61,614 nucleotides of DNA, taken from Bryobacterales bacterium (lineage in GTDB: Bacteria > Acidobacteriota > Terriglobia > Bryobacterales > Bryobacteraceae). Shown here piece by piece: positions 34,876-44,397 of this stretch (the stretch's first letter is position 1; each line of letters begins with the position of its first letter). The notes beneath the pieces were generated by a model that was not told the origin of the DNA, did not search any database, and was given only the letters and a program-made list of their open reading frames with translations. Location of the stretch: assembly GCA_947446025.1 (NCBI GenBank), contig CANFEY010000024.1:1-61614 (forward strand), given 5' to 3'. The position numbers were made by a program, and so were the translations under genes.

Positions 34876-35774
34876 GAACACGCCACGTCTCCGGGTTCGT
34901 TTCGATTCTAGGCCGACCGAACGCCGGGAAATCCACGCTGCTGAATGCGCTGCTGGGGACCAAGGTGGCGATTGTCGCTCCCCGGCCGCAGACCACGCGC
35001 AACGCGATTCAGGGAGTGCTCACCCGGCCGAACGCCCAGATCGTGTTCGTGGACACGCCGGGGATTCACAAGTCCACCACGATGCTGAACAAGCGCATGA
35101 TGGACGCGGTGCGCGCGTCGGCATCGGCGGACGTGGTGCTCTTCCTGGTGGATGCAACCGCACGTCCCAGCAGTGAAGACACGGACGCGCTCAGTTTGAT
35201 CAAGAAGCTGGAGGCACCGGCGATTGCGGTCCTCAATAAGGTGGATCTGGTCTCGCCGAAGCAGAAGGTGCTGGAGTGCATCACGCGCTACCAAGGGCTG
35301 CATGAGTTCGCCGCATTTGTGCCGATTTCCGCGCTGAAGGGCGATGGGCTCGACCTGCTGCTCAAGGAGATCATCCAGCGGCTGCCGAAGGGACCTGCGC
35401 TGTATCCCAAAGACTACTTGACGGATCAGCCGGAGCGTTTCCTGGCGGCGGAACTGATTCGCGAACAGGCGCTCCGGATGACGCGCGAAGAAGTGCCCCA
35501 CGCCGTCCACGTAATGGTGGAGAAGTGGGAAGACACGCCGAAGCTGATTCGCATCGCGGCCACGATTTACGTCGAACGCCCGGGGCAGAAAATCATTGTG
35601 GTGGGCGCGGGCGGTGCAATGTTGAAGCGCATCGGGTCCGCGGCGCGCGTGCAGATTGAAGCGATGGCGGGCAAGAAAGTGTTCCTCGAAACCTTCGTCA
35701 AGGTGCAGCCGAATTGGCGGGAAGATCCTGCGTTTCTGCAGGCCACCGACTGGCGCCAGACCAGTGGTCGATGA
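34872..35774 (+). CDS. era: GTPase Era
   Basis: 300 residues from ATG 34872, overlapping the previous stop. GTPase motifs are G1 GRPNAGKST, G3 VDTPG and G4 LNKVD, with a C-terminal KH domain (VVGAGGAMLKRIG) that binds the 3' end of 16S rRNA. Essential in 30S assembly. Neighbouring ybeY acts on the same RNA end, a known functional link. Confidence 0.95.
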   Translation: MRTRHVSGFVSILGRPNAGKSTLLNALLGTKVAIVAPRPQTTRNAIQGVLTRPNAQIVFVDTPGIHKSTTMLNKRMMDAVRASASADVVLFLVDATARPSSEDTDALSLIKKLEAPAIAVLNKVDLVSPKQKVLECITRYQGLHEFAAFVPISALKGDGLDLLLKEIIQRLPKGPALYPKDYLTDQPERFLAAELIREQALRMTREEVPHAVHVMVEKWEDTPKLIRIAATIYVERPGQKIIVVGAGGAMLKRIGSAARVQIEAMAGKKVFLETFVKVQPNWREDPAFLQATDWRQTSGR

Positions 35775-35796
35775 CGAAGTGGGGTATAAGTAAGGT

Positions 35797-36078
35797 ATGC
35801 GACTCGCTATTTTTCTGCTGTCCGCCGCGCTGCTGACAGCACAGGCGCCGGATCGTAAGGACGCCGTGATGCGCGACCAGGTCAGTATGGCGCTCACACT
35901 CGACTACGAAGTACGGGGCGGCGGGTTGCAAGTCACCGTGGATAACGGCACGGTTACCATGCGCGGTCTTGTGAAAGACGAGAAGGCTCGGCTGAAGGCG
36001 ACCAAGCTGGCGAAGAAGGTCAAGGGCGTCAAGTCCGTCGATAATCAGCTGCGCTTGCCCGATGAGAAGGTAAAGTAA
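35797..36078 (+). CDS. Secreted BON-domain protein
   Basis: 93 residues with a signal peptide (MRLAIFLLSAALLTAQA) and one BON domain (VTVDNGTVTMRGLVKDEKAR, later VKGVKSVDNQLRL). BON domains bind phospholipid surfaces; the protein is probably periplasmic and stress-related. It converges with the LOG gene, the two stops being adjacent. Confidence 0.85.
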   Translation: MRLAIFLLSAALLTAQAPDRKDAVMRDQVSMALTLDYEVRGGGLQVTVDNGTVTMRGLVKDEKARLKATKLAKKVKGVKSVDNQLRLPDEKVK

Positions 36079-36669
36079 CTAGCGCTGGTCGCGCTCGATC
36101 CACTTAGGAGTAAACGTGGGCGCGAAGGTATCCATGGCCTGCAGCAGCTTTGCTGCATCCGCATCCACCACAAGCGAGTCCAGGTGCTTCTGGCGGAGGA
36201 AACCCTCCTGCATGCCGTGCTGCACCATCGCGATCAGCGGGTCGAAGTAGGCAGCCACGTTGAGCAACCCAAGCGGCTTCTGATGCAACCCGAGTTGCGC
36301 CCACGTCCAGATTTCAAACAACTCCTCGAAAGTGCCTAGGCCACCGGGGAGCGCCATGAATGCGTCTGAGAGGTCTGCCATCATGGCTTTGCGCTCATGC
36401 ATGGAGTTGACGATGCGCAGTTCCGTGAGGCCCAGGTGCGCGACCTCGTGGCGGACTAGCGAATCCGGGATCACGCCGATGACCGTGCCTCCAGCGGCCA
36501 GACAGGCGTCGGCCAGCGCTCCCATGAGTCCGACGTTGCCAGCTCCATAGACCAGTCGAATGCCGCGTTCGGCGAGCATCCGTCCCACGCCGCGGGCGGC
36601 ATCGGTATATTCGGGGCGGGTGCCAAAATTGGCTCCGCAAAAGACACACAGGCTGTGGATGGCGGGCAT
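36079..36669 (-). CDS. LOG family protein (Rossmann-fold phosphoribohydrolase)
   Basis: 196 residues. FCGANFGTRPEY near the start and the catalytic MALPGGLGTFEELFE (PGGxGTxxE) define the TIGR00730/LOG family, which hydrolyses cytokinin nucleotides or other nucleoside monophosphates such as AMP. It starts 2 nt after the purH stop, so they are probably co-transcribed, in line with a role in purine salvage. Confidence 0.88.
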   Translation of the reverse strand: MPAIHSLCVFCGANFGTRPEYTDAARGVGRMLAERGIRLVYGAGNVGLMGALADACLAAGGTVIGVIPDSLVRHEVAHLGLTELRIVNSMHERKAMMADLSDAFMALPGGLGTFEELFEIWTWAQLGLHQKPLGLLNVAAYFDPLIAMVQHGMQEGFLRQKHLDSLVVDADAAKLLQAMDTFAPTFTPKWIERDQR

Positions 36670-36671
36670 GA

Positions 36672-38207
36672 CTAGTGGCGGAAGTGGCGAACGCCGGTGA
36701 ACACCATGGCGAGGCCGAGGCGATCGGCGGCGGCGATGACTTCCTCGTCGCGCAGGGAACCGCCCGGTTGAATCGCAGCCGTGATGCCGTGGGCGGCGGC
36801 TTGTTCAAGCCCGTCCGGAAACGGGAAGAAGGCATCTGAGGCGACGATGGCTCCATGGATTGGGAGCACAGCTTTCATTGCGCCCACCTTCACGGAATCC
36901 ACGCGGCTCATTTGGCCCGCGCCGACGCTGATCGTTTGTCCGGCTCGCGCGTACACGATGGCGTTGGATTTGACGTGCTTGGAAATTTTCCAACCGAACT
37001 CGAGCGCGGTCCATTCGGCTTCGGTAGGTTGGCGTTTGGTTGGGACCGTTGTTTCGGCACGGCTGAGGCGATGCACGTCGGCGGTCTGCGCGAGGAAGCC
37101 ACCCGTGATCGACTTGACCACCGTGTCCAGCGGTGCCGCAGTGACGCGCAACAGGCGCAGGTTCTTCTTGGCCGCCAAAATGGTGAGCGCGTGGGGCGCG
37201 TAGTCCGGCGCGGCGATGGCTTCGATGAACGTCTTTGAGACCTCGGTGGCTGTCTCCGCATCCACAAGTCGATTGAACGCCAACACGCCGCCGAATGCGG
37301 ATACTGGATCAGCCTCAAACGAGCGGCGGTAGCTTTCGGCCAGTGATGCGGACTCCGCGCAGCCGCAAGGGTTGGTGTGTTTGATGATGGCGGAGGCGGG
37401 CTGATCGAACTCCAGCACCAACTGCCATGCAGCGTCGAGATCCACCAGATTGTTGTAGGAGAGTTCCTTGCCTTGCAGCTGTTCCGCGCCCGCGATGCCG
37501 GTATTGCTGGTCGCGTAGAGAGCCGCGGACTGGTGCGGATTCTCGCCGTAGCGCAGGGAAAGCGTGCGCGGAGCGCGAATGTCCAGCGTGGCGGACAGTG
37601 TCTCGCCGGTGGGCGGGATCTGCGCCAGCCGGTTCGTGATGGCCCGGTCATAGCCGGCCGTTGTGGCGAAGGCAGCTTTCGCCAGACGCCAGTGGGTATC
37701 GGCGGAAAGCGTTGCGTCGTTGGACAGCAGTTCCTCAACGATGGCCGTGTAATCGGAAGCGGCGGTGATGACGGCGACGTCCTGCCAGTTTTTCGCGGCG
37801 GCGCGGATCATGGTGGGGCCGCCGATGTCGATGTTCTCAATTAGTTCTTCCAACGTGGCGTCGGCTTTCGCGGCGATCTTCTCAAACTCATACAGGTTCA
37901 CGCACACTAGATCGATGCGCGGGATGCCGTGTTGGGCGATGGCAGCCATGTGCTCGGGCTTGGAGCGCACGGCGAGAATTCCCCCGGCCACGCGCGGGTG
38001 CAGTGTCTTGACGCGGCCGTCCAGCATTTCCGGGAATTCGGTGACCTCCGCCACTTCCAGCAGCGGCATGACCCCAGCGTCCTTGAGCACCCGAAAGGTG
38101 CCGCCGGTGGAAAGAATCTCAATGCCGAGCGCCGACAGCGCGTGGGCAAATGCGACGATGCCGGTCTTGTCAGTGACGCTCAAAAGAGCACGTTCGATGC
38201 GAGCCAT
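36672..38207 (-). CDS. purH: Bifunctional AICAR transformylase/IMP cyclohydrolase
   Basis: 511 residues from ATG 38207. The N-terminal MGS-like IMP cyclohydrolase domain ([18 protein letters not shown]) and the C-terminal transformylase domain with [11 protein letters not shown] and the conserved RYGENPHQ are complete. It performs the last two steps of IMP synthesis. Divergent from the FAH-family gene, with a 41-bp gap. Confidence 0.95.
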   Translation of the reverse strand: MARIERALLSVTDKTGIVAFAHALSALGIEILSTGGTFRVLKDAGVMPLLEVAEVTEFPEMLDGRVKTLHPRVAGGILAVRSKPEHMAAIAQHGIPRIDLVCVNLYEFEKIAAKADATLEELIENIDIGGPTMIRAAAKNWQDVAVITAASDYTAIVEELLSNDATLSADTHWRLAKAAFATTAGYDRAITNRLAQIPPTGETLSATLDIRAPRTLSLRYGENPHQSAALYATSNTGIAGAEQLQGKELSYNNLVDLDAAWQLVLEFDQPASAIIKHTNPCGCAESASLAESYRRSFEADPVSAFGGVLAFNRLVDAETATEVSKTFIEAIAAPDYAPHALTILAAKKNLRLLRVTAAPLDTVVKSITGGFLAQTADVHRLSRAETTVPTKRQPTEAEWTALEFGWKISKHVKSNAIVYARAGQTISVGAGQMSRVDSVKVGAMKAVLPIHGAIVASDAFFPFPDGLEQAAAHGITAAIQPGGSLRDEEVIAAADRLGLAMVFTGVRHFRH

Positions 38208-38248
38208 AATTGGTGAGCTTTTATTGTCACATGTTACCCTCAATTCTT

Positions 38249-39064
38249 ATGCGTCTTGTGACATTTTCCCGAGCAGGGGCGAAGCCGGAAGCGGGCGTGA
38301 TCCGCGGCGAGCAGGTAGTGGGATTGGGTATGGACATGTTGTCCGTCTGCGCGCTGGCGAAGGTTCCAGAAGCTACGGGCACGGCCTACAATCTATCTGA
38401 AGTGAAGCTGATGGCTCCCGTGCCGCGGCCGCCGAAGATGATCTGCGTCGGACTCAACTACCGGGACCACGCGGCGGAGTCGCGGTCTGAGATTCCCACG
38501 GTGCCGACGATCTTCAATAAGTTCCCGAACGTTGTCATTGGACCGGGCGATCCCATCGTGCTGCCGAAAGCGTCCCGCAAGCCGGACTACGAAGCGGAAT
38601 TCGCTTTCGTGATCGGCAAGGGCGGGCGCAACATCCCGGCGGACCGCGCCATGGAACACGTGTTCGGCTACACCATCGTCAACGACGTCAGCGCGCGCGA
38701 CTTTCAGACGGCAACGACGCAATGGCTGATGGGGAAAACCTTCGACACGTTCTGTCCTATGGGGCCGTGGATTGTCACGCCGGACGAAATCGGCGATCCG
38801 CATGAGCTCGATATTTCGCTCGAAATCGGCGGCGAAGTCCTGCAAAAATCGAACACACGCGAGTTGGTGTTCCGGATTCCGAAGTTGATCGAGTATGTCT
38901 CTACCGCGGTCACGCTGGAATCGGGCGATGTCTTCGCCACCGGCACGCCCGGCGGGGTCGGTTTCGCACGCAAGCCTCCACGCTGGCTGAAACCGGGTGA
39001 GGAGACCATCGTCCGCATCAGCCGGATCGGCGAACTGCGCAATCCTGTAATCGCGGAAGTTTAG
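38249..39064 (+). CDS. Fumarylacetoacetate hydrolase family enzyme
   Basis: 271 residues. The C-terminal FAH domain has ICVGLNYRDHAAES, the metal-binding PDYEAEFAFVIGKGG and the end motif GDVFATGTPGGVGFAR. Members hydrolyse or decarboxylate beta-diketo or oxo acids; bacterial ones are often oxaloacetate decarboxylase/acylpyruvase-like. The 5-oxoproline or 2-oxo substrates are unknown here. It may act on products related to the hydratase at 5270, but they are far apart. Confidence 0.87.
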   Translation: MRLVTFSRAGAKPEAGVIRGEQVVGLGMDMLSVCALAKVPEATGTAYNLSEVKLMAPVPRPPKMICVGLNYRDHAAESRSEIPTVPTIFNKFPNVVIGPGDPIVLPKASRKPDYEAEFAFVIGKGGRNIPADRAMEHVFGYTIVNDVSARDFQTATTQWLMGKTFDTFCPMGPWIVTPDEIGDPHELDISLEIGGEVLQKSNTRELVFRIPKLIEYVSTAVTLESGDVFATGTPGGVGFARKPPRWLKPGEETIVRISRIGELRNPVIAEV

Positions 39065-39113
39065 CTTCCGGGTATCATGGGAAATACGTCTCTCGCGGGA
39101 GGCGCGCCACCCG

Positions 39114-41567
39114 ATGTCTAACTGGTTCAGAGATACGATACAGGCCATCCGTCAGGATGCCCGTTTCGGCGCGCGCATTTTGCTGCGCTCGCCGGGGCTG
39201 ACGTCGCTGGTGGTGCTGGCGCTGACCTTGGGAATCGGGGCGAACTCCGCGATGTTCAGCGTGGTGGACGCGCTGCTGCTGCATCCGCTGAGCTACGAAA
39301 ACCCCGAAGAACTCACCATCATTTTCGACCGCGATACGCGCGGCCAACTGCGCAGCGCATCGGCGGGCAACTTCATTGACTGGCGCAAGGCGAAGTCGTT
39401 CAGCGGACTCGCGGGTTGGGCTCCTTCGGTCTACGTGCTGGGCGGCGAACAGCCTGTGCAAGTGTTGGGCGCGCGGGTTACGGCAAACATTTTCGACGTG
39501 CTGGGCGTGCGGCCGTTCATGGGGCGCAAGTTCTTGGTGGGCGAAGACGGGCTGGACGGCAGCGCTACGGTAAGCAGGGTGGCGGTGATCAGCTACGGGC
39601 TGTGGCAGGACGCGTTCGGCTCAGACCCGAATATCATCGGGCGTGAAGTCCGGCTGAGTGAGAGCAAGTTCGCCATCATCGGAGTGATGCAGCAGGATTT
39701 CCAACTGTTCAACCGGCGGCACCAGATTTGGGTGCCTGCGGTGCTCGACGGAGCGAACCGCGATTACCACTATCTACAGGTGGTGGGGCGCAGGAAGGTG
39801 CCGATCGGTGAGGCACGCGGCGAGATGCTGTCCATTTCGCAAGCGCTGGCGGACGCCTATCCCACCGACAACCGGGGACGCGTTGCCCAAGTGGAAAGCT
39901 TCGAGGATTGGCTGGTGGACCGGCCGGTCCGTTCGCGCTTGATTCTGCTGCTGTCGGCGGTGGGCCTGGTGCTCTTGCTGGCCTGCAGCAACGTGGCGAG
40001 CCTTCTGCTGGCACGGTCCGCCAGCCGCAGCCGGGAGATTGCGCTGCGCGCTTCGCTGGGCGCTTCGCGCGGGCGCATCATGGGGCAGTTGCTGGTGGAG
40101 AGCCTGCTGCTGTCACTTACCGGCGGGTTGCTTGGGCTGTTGCTGGCGGGCGCACTGATTCAGGCGGCGCCCACGTTTGTTCCCGCAAGCGCGATTCCCA
40201 CCACAGCGCCGCTCCAGTTGAGCTTGACGGTCATCGGCTTCACTCTGCTGATTTCGTTGCTGACGGGCGTGCTCTTTGGGTTGGCTCCCGCAGTGGCGGC
40301 GTCCAAGCCGGACGTGCAGGAGGCGTTGCAGGACACCGCGCGCGGATCAACAGGCGGGCGGGGGCGGCAGTTCTTCCGGCAGGCCATGGTCACCATCGAA
40401 GTCGCAGTGGCGCTGATTCTGCTTTCCAGCGCGCTCTTGATGGTGAGCAGCCTGCAGAAGTTGGCGGCCGTGGACCTGGGGCTGAACATCCACAACGTGC
40501 TCACGCAAAGGATTTTCCTGCCGGTAACCACATACCCGGCGGAGCGGGCTTTGCAGTTCCACAGGCAGGCAATGCAGCAAGTGGCGGTGCTGCCCGGCGT
40601 CACCCAGGTGGCTATGGGAAGCAATTTGCCGCTCAGCCGCATCGGGATGCAGGTTCCGTTCGATCAAGAGAGCGCTCCGGTTCGCGCGATGGGGGAAATG
40701 CCGGGGGCCGGCTACACCACAGTGACGCCGGGTTTCTTCACGCTGTTGCGGGCACCCATGCGGGCGGGGCGGGAATTTGACGAGACCGATTCGGAGACTG
40801 CGCCCGGAGTCGTGGTGGTGAATGCCGCGTTCGCGGACCGGTTCTTCCCCAACGCCAACGTTCTTGGTCAACGCCTGCGCATGAACAAGCCGGCGCTGGG
40901 GACCAACGGCTTTGGCCCGACCGAGTACGTTCAAGTGGTGGGCGTGGTGGGCAACATGACGCTGGACGAAGTGGGCGCCCCGCCATTGCCGATTATCTAC
41001 GCGCCAGTGGCGCAGAACGTGTGGTCGACGGCGCATTGGATGACCGTGAAGACTTCGGGCGATCCGGTACGGCTCGCCCAGGCGGTGCGCGGCGCGATCA
41101 TGGCGCTCGACACGAATCAGCCACTAGACTCGGCTACCTCGCTCGAAGGAAGCTTCGCGGCGCAGTTCGCTGAACCGCAGTTTCAATCGCGATTGATGGG
41201 CGGGTTTGCGCTGCTGGCGCTGGGTCTGGCGATTGTGGGCATCTACGGGGTGAATTCGTACGCGGTGACGCAACGCCAGCGCGAAATCGGCGTCCGCATG
41301 GCGCTGGGAGCCACCGGGGGCAGCATCCTGCGCGACATCCTGGGCCGCGGCATGAAGCTGACCGCAGTGGGGATCGTAGTGGGCCTGGTGGGTGCCGTGG
41401 GGCTGAATTCCGTGTTGCGGAGCGCGTTGCTCGACGTGGGCGATGTTGAGATTGTCCCCATGTTGGGCGCGGCTGCTGTCCTAGCCGTGGTGGCCGCCGC
41501 CGCGTGTTACATACCAGCCCGCCGCGCCACGAAAATAGATCCCGCAATCACCTTGCGGAAAGAATAG
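39114..41567 (+). CDS. ADOP-type duplicated ABC permease
   Basis: 817 residues: two MacB_PCD plus FtsX units in tandem. An N-terminal ARILLRSPGLTSLVVLALTLGIGANSA-type helix is followed by a large periplasmic domain and three helices (about 265-400); the pattern then repeats and ends with the FtsX helices and TLRKE. This is the acidobacterial duplicated orphan permease. There is no ATPase gene beside it. Probably a MacB-like export or signalling protein; substrate unknown. Confidence 0.88.
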   Translation: MSNWFRDTIQAIRQDARFGARILLRSPGLTSLVVLALTLGIGANSAMFSVVDALLLHPLSYENPEELTIIFDRDTRGQLRSASAGNFIDWRKAKSFSGLAGWAPSVYVLGGEQPVQVLGARVTANIFDVLGVRPFMGRKFLVGEDGLDGSATVSRVAVISYGLWQDAFGSDPNIIGREVRLSESKFAIIGVMQQDFQLFNRRHQIWVPAVLDGANRDYHYLQVVGRRKVPIGEARGEMLSISQALADAYPTDNRGRVAQVESFEDWLVDRPVRSRLILLLSAVGLVLLLACSNVASLLLARSASRSREIALRASLGASRGRIMGQLLVESLLLSLTGGLLGLLLAGALIQAAPTFVPASAIPTTAPLQLSLTVIGFTLLISLLTGVLFGLAPAVAASKPDVQEALQDTARGSTGGRGRQFFRQAMVTIEVAVALILLSSALLMVSSLQKLAAVDLGLNIHNVLTQRIFLPVTTYPAERALQFHRQAMQQVAVLPGVTQVAMGSNLPLSRIGMQVPFDQESAPVRAMGEMPGAGYTTVTPGFFTLLRAPMRAGREFDETDSETAPGVVVVNAAFADRFFPNANVLGQRLRMNKPALGTNGFGPTEYVQVVGVVGNMTLDEVGAPPLPIIYAPVAQNVWSTAHWMTVKTSGDPVRLAQAVRGAIMALDTNQPLDSATSLEGSFAAQFAEPQFQSRLMGGFALLALGLAIVGIYGVNSYAVTQRQREIGVRMALGATGGSILRDILGRGMKLTAVGIVVGLVGAVGLNSVLRSALLDVGDVEIVPMLGAAAVLAVVAAAACYIPARRATKIDPAITLRKE

Positions 41568-41596
41568 CTGCTTTTGGTAAGATAGTAGTCACCTAC

Positions 41597-41670
41597 TGGG
41601 AGATCGTCTAATGGTAGGACAGCAGACTCTGACTCTGCTTATCGGGGTTCGAGTCCCTGTCTCCCAGCCA
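41597..41670 (+). tRNA. tRNA-Gln (CTG)
   Basis: TGGGAGA pairs with TCTCCCA. The anticodon stem GCAGA/TCTGC with loop CTCTGAC gives anticodon CTG, and the T loop is TTCGAGT. Discriminator G and CCA are encoded. The AbiE module begins 150 bp downstream, so this tRNA may have been an insertion point for it. Confidence 0.95.
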
Positions 41671-41820
41671 CTCCTTAATCTTTTCAATAACTTACGGGCT
41701 GTCCCATCCACAAGGATGCTGACCGTATCAATGCCAGCGCCAAGACCGTCCCATATCAAAATAAAATCGCCCAGCTGTCAATACCGTCCCTCAACGCCGG
41801 TCTGGCGGATGAATGAGTGC

Positions 41821-42726
41821 TCATTCCCAAGGTCCACCGGGCTTCCAAGAGGCGATGAACGACTTCCCGGCCAGGACGGTGGAAAGCACCGGAAGCGCGA
41901 ACTGCCGTATCTCGGTGACTAGTCGCGCTAGATCTCCAGAAGCTTCGCGGAAGCGGCTTCGATGCACAAATGCTCGCCATTGGACGACCCTGGCTGGATC
42001 ATCAGCGTACGCCTCGGTGAGTCCAATCGGCTCAGCTTCGATAGTTGTTCCTCTATGCCGGAAGGTCGCTACGATGGCCTTGGCCAAGAGTTCCTCTTCA
42101 AACGGATACATCCGGGATAGGAGGGCGAGGTCGTAGTAATCCTTCATGCGGCTGTTGAGTAAGCCGAGTTTGGTGAGAGCTTCCATCTTCTCCGCAATCA
42201 CGGTTTCCTTGGGATAGGCGAGAAGCACAGGCGCGGGGAATTCGAGTAGTGTTGGATACTCAACCTCTGTCGGCGCTGGGACAATGACGTCCCCAAAACC
42301 GATGTCGATCTGCATCGGAATTCGCGCTTTGGCAAGCGTCGCGTGGAACCTGATTCGAACGCCCTCGTAGTCCGCGTCCTCCTGGATTCTGCTCACTTCA
42401 ATCGACCCGCGATTGAAGTCGATTCCGTCTGGTTCCACGGGTAGTTCGCACACCGTGCTTACAAGCTCTGCGATGTGCTCCAACTCGTTACCCGTTCTCC
42501 CGGCGAGATCTATGTCCATGGTTGGCCGCGAGAGAGGTGCTCGCCATGCGGTCAGCAATAGAGCGCCCTTCAGAACGAACCGATCAGAGAACGGAGACTT
42601 CGCCAGACGATACAGGAATCGCTCCATGGCGAAGTACTGGAGGAGTTCCTGGAACGGACGGTCTTGGGCGCGAGATTGGTTGAGCAATCGCTGCCGGACC
42701 GAGGCCGCCACGTCGCGACCGCTCAC
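41821..42726 (-). CDS. abiEii: AbiEii nucleotidyltransferase toxin
   Basis: 301 residues from a GTG overlapping the antitoxin stop (GTGA). The nucleotidyltransferase core has FVLKGALLLTAW, then the acidic motif RPTMDIDLAGR, with conserved KETVIAEKMEALTKLG and KDYYDLALLSR, as in the DUF1814/AbiEii family. It is the GTP-using toxin of type IV toxin-antitoxin and phage abortive-infection systems. All key residues are present. Confidence 0.9.
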   Translation of the reverse strand: MSGRDVAASVRQRLLNQSRAQDRPFQELLQYFAMERFLYRLAKSPFSDRFVLKGALLLTAWRAPLSRPTMDIDLAGRTGNELEHIAELVSTVCELPVEPDGIDFNRGSIEVSRIQEDADYEGVRIRFHATLAKARIPMQIDIGFGDVIVPAPTEVEYPTLLEFPAPVLLAYPKETVIAEKMEALTKLGLLNSRMKDYYDLALLSRMYPFEEELLAKAIVATFRHRGTTIEAEPIGLTEAYADDPARVVQWRAFVHRSRFREASGDLARLVTEIRQFALPVLSTVLAGKSFIASWKPGGPWE

Positions 42727-43337
42727 AGCAGGGCCTCCAGATATGGCCGCATGACCTTTTGGACGCGATTGATCTGGGCGAACTTGGCGATGGCCTGAAA
42801 GTTCGGCTTCGGCGTGCGCTCTCGGTAAGTTCGAAGAGCCTCAATCGCGACGTCGAGTCCGATCTTGTTCCGGTACTTGAAGCAGTCGGCAACGGTCTTC
42901 TCTGGCGAATAGATCTGGACCATCGCATCGTCAATCGTAATGACTTCGATACCGGCGCTAAAGGATGGTTCGGAATACCAGAAGACGCGCAGCGGGATAC
43001 CATCGATCTTAGGGATCTGAGCATGGCTGGGAAGCGCCAGATCGATGGCATGAGGAACTTGGGTGGTCAGACCATGGTGAGCGAGCGCTGAGATCAGGCA
43101 GACGACCGCGCGCGGAATTCGAATCGCAATGGGGACCAGATCTGGGCTAGAGAGTGGCGGCGCGGTTGAGAGCCTGTAAAGACCGCGACCAACCTGTTCG
43201 ATTTCGCCCGAGTCCCGGAGAGCGTACAGCGTTCGGGGGTGAACGCCGAGCCGAATTACCTTGCTGGTGCGGAGCATGCCTCCGTGTTTAGTGAACACGT
43301 GGCGCGCTTTGGTCAGCACCGTATCAGTAGCCGTCAT
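42723..43337 (-). CDS. abiEi: AbiEi antitoxin
   Basis: 204 residues. N-terminal winged helix (HGGMLRTSKVIRLGVHPRTLY) for DNA binding; the C-terminal antitoxin domain has RIPRAVVCLISALAHHGLT, YSPEKTVADCFKYRNKIG and VMRPYLEALL. It neutralises AbiEii without a stable complex and represses the operon. An inverted repeat just upstream is the likely operator. ATG at 43337; extension further upstream is unlikely, as it would remove the promoter. Confidence 0.88.
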   Translation of the reverse strand: MTATDTVLTKARHVFTKHGGMLRTSKVIRLGVHPRTLYALRDSGEIEQVGRGLYRLSTAPPLSSPDLVPIAIRIPRAVVCLISALAHHGLTTQVPHAIDLALPSHAQIPKIDGIPLRVFWYSEPSFSAGIEVITIDDAMVQIYSPEKTVADCFKYRNKIGLDVAIEALRTYRERTPKPNFQAIAKFAQINRVQKVMRPYLEALL

Positions 43338-43350
43338 TGGATAGAACCTA

Positions 43351-43372
43351 CGGATAGTATATCTAATATCCG
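43351..43372 (-). promoter_or_regulatory. Candidate abiE operator and promoter
   Basis: CGGATA and TATCCG form an inverted repeat with a 10-bp spacer. A minus-strand -10 box (TATACT, 43356-43361) lies inside it, and GGATAG recurs at 43339. AbiEi antitoxins bind inverted repeats at their promoters in studied systems. Confidence 0.5.
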
Positions 43373-43579
43373 AGGATCCTATCCATGCGTCGTTATCGCC
43401 CAACTCGGGATCTTGCTTTGTAGCCTGGGCGACCATCGCAGTACAATGTTGTCAAGGGTGCATCCACGTCGCGTTTTGGGCCGCCATAGTTCTAAACGTG
43501 TCCAGGATGCCCAGCCAATCCTCAATTTTCGTCTCCGACCGCCCTTTCGTTCCGTCCTTTGTGGGAGTTGCAGAGTTCG

Positions 43580-43926
43580 CAGAAGTTTCTTCAACACTCC
43601 GTCGCTTGCGACCGCCGTGGGTTCATAGCGGTGATTCCAGAATACGGCGGTTGCTCCAGCGGCGTTTACCAGCTCGGTTAGGGCCCTTTCGGCCGGCCCA
43701 CGGCAAAGAATCAGTCGCGAGCCGCGTCTCTCAAGGTCGGCGGTGAGCGCCGCAAGCGAGCGGTGGAGCCACCAGCGTGAGGCCGCACCCGGGAACCATG
43801 GCTCTTCTTCCTCTGACGGCCAGATGAATACGGGAATGACCGGACCGCCGCGATCTACAGCGGCAGCTAGCGAGGGATTATCGGCGGCCGCAGGTCGTTG
43901 CGAAACCAAACTATCGAAGGCGTCAT
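43580..43926 (-). pseudogene. phr: Truncated, frameshifted DNA photolyase
   Basis: The start MTPSIVWFRNDLR is the opening of a photolyase. A one-base deletion about 14 codons in shifts to the frame DNPSLAAAVDRGGPVIPVFIWP, which continues through SRWWLHRSLAALTADLERRG to FWNHRYEPTAVASDGVLKKLL, then homology stops. Only the N-terminal antenna-binding domain remains; the FAD domain is absent. The ATG overlaps the DUF2062 stop (ATGA), so it was the last gene of the light operon. The AbiE module begins about 240 bp further on. Confidence 0.75.
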
Positions 43927-44393
43927 CTTGCGGCCACCTGCGCGCTGATAGACTGATGCAGTCGATACACCAAGGGCCTCAATAGCGCGTAGAGAATCGT
44001 TGCGCCGACCGCTCCCAACACTAGCCACACAGCCAGAGCATGCATTGTCACAACCCACAGGCTCCGAATTGTATTTCCGATGTCTGCGCGGATCATGGTG
44101 GCGACCGCTTCGAGCGAAATTGTTGAAGCATCCGCGCCGAACGCCCATGCGCCGCACTTGTAGAACGGGATCAAGAGAATAAGCTGGAGCGGATAGACCA
44201 GTCCGTTCACCAACTGGATCGCTGGGAGGTTCAGTCTGAGCATTACGGCGGCAAGGGTGCAGAGCAGAGTTGTCGAACCAAGCACGGGGGTGATTCCAAG
44301 AACAAGCCCAAGCGCAATGGTCAGGGCAATCTCTTTGGGCGATACGCCTTGCCGCAACAAATCGACGAACGGCTTCAGCCAGCGGCGCGCCAT
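43923..44393 (-). CDS. DUF2062 membrane protein
   Basis: 156 residues. GVSPKEIALTIALGLVLGITPVLGSTTLL is the conserved DUF2062 core, flanked by three to four membrane helices. Function unknown. It starts 4 nt after the TonB receptor stop and overlaps the photolyase remnant, so it belongs to the same transcript. Confidence 0.8.
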   Translation of the reverse strand: MARRWLKPFVDLLRQGVSPKEIALTIALGLVLGITPVLGSTTLLCTLAAVMLRLNLPAIQLVNGLVYPLQLILLIPFYKCGAWAFGADASTISLEAVATMIRADIGNTIRSLWVVTMHALAVWLVLGAVGATILYALLRPLVYRLHQSISAQVAAR

Positions 44394-44397
44394 GAAG

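Noticed and set aside
41671-41820. Attachment-site duplicate of tRNA-Gln marking the end of an integrated island
   Set aside because: I looked for a copy of the tRNA 3' end near 43400 and did not find one, and there is no integrase gene. The island idea therefore rests only on gene content.
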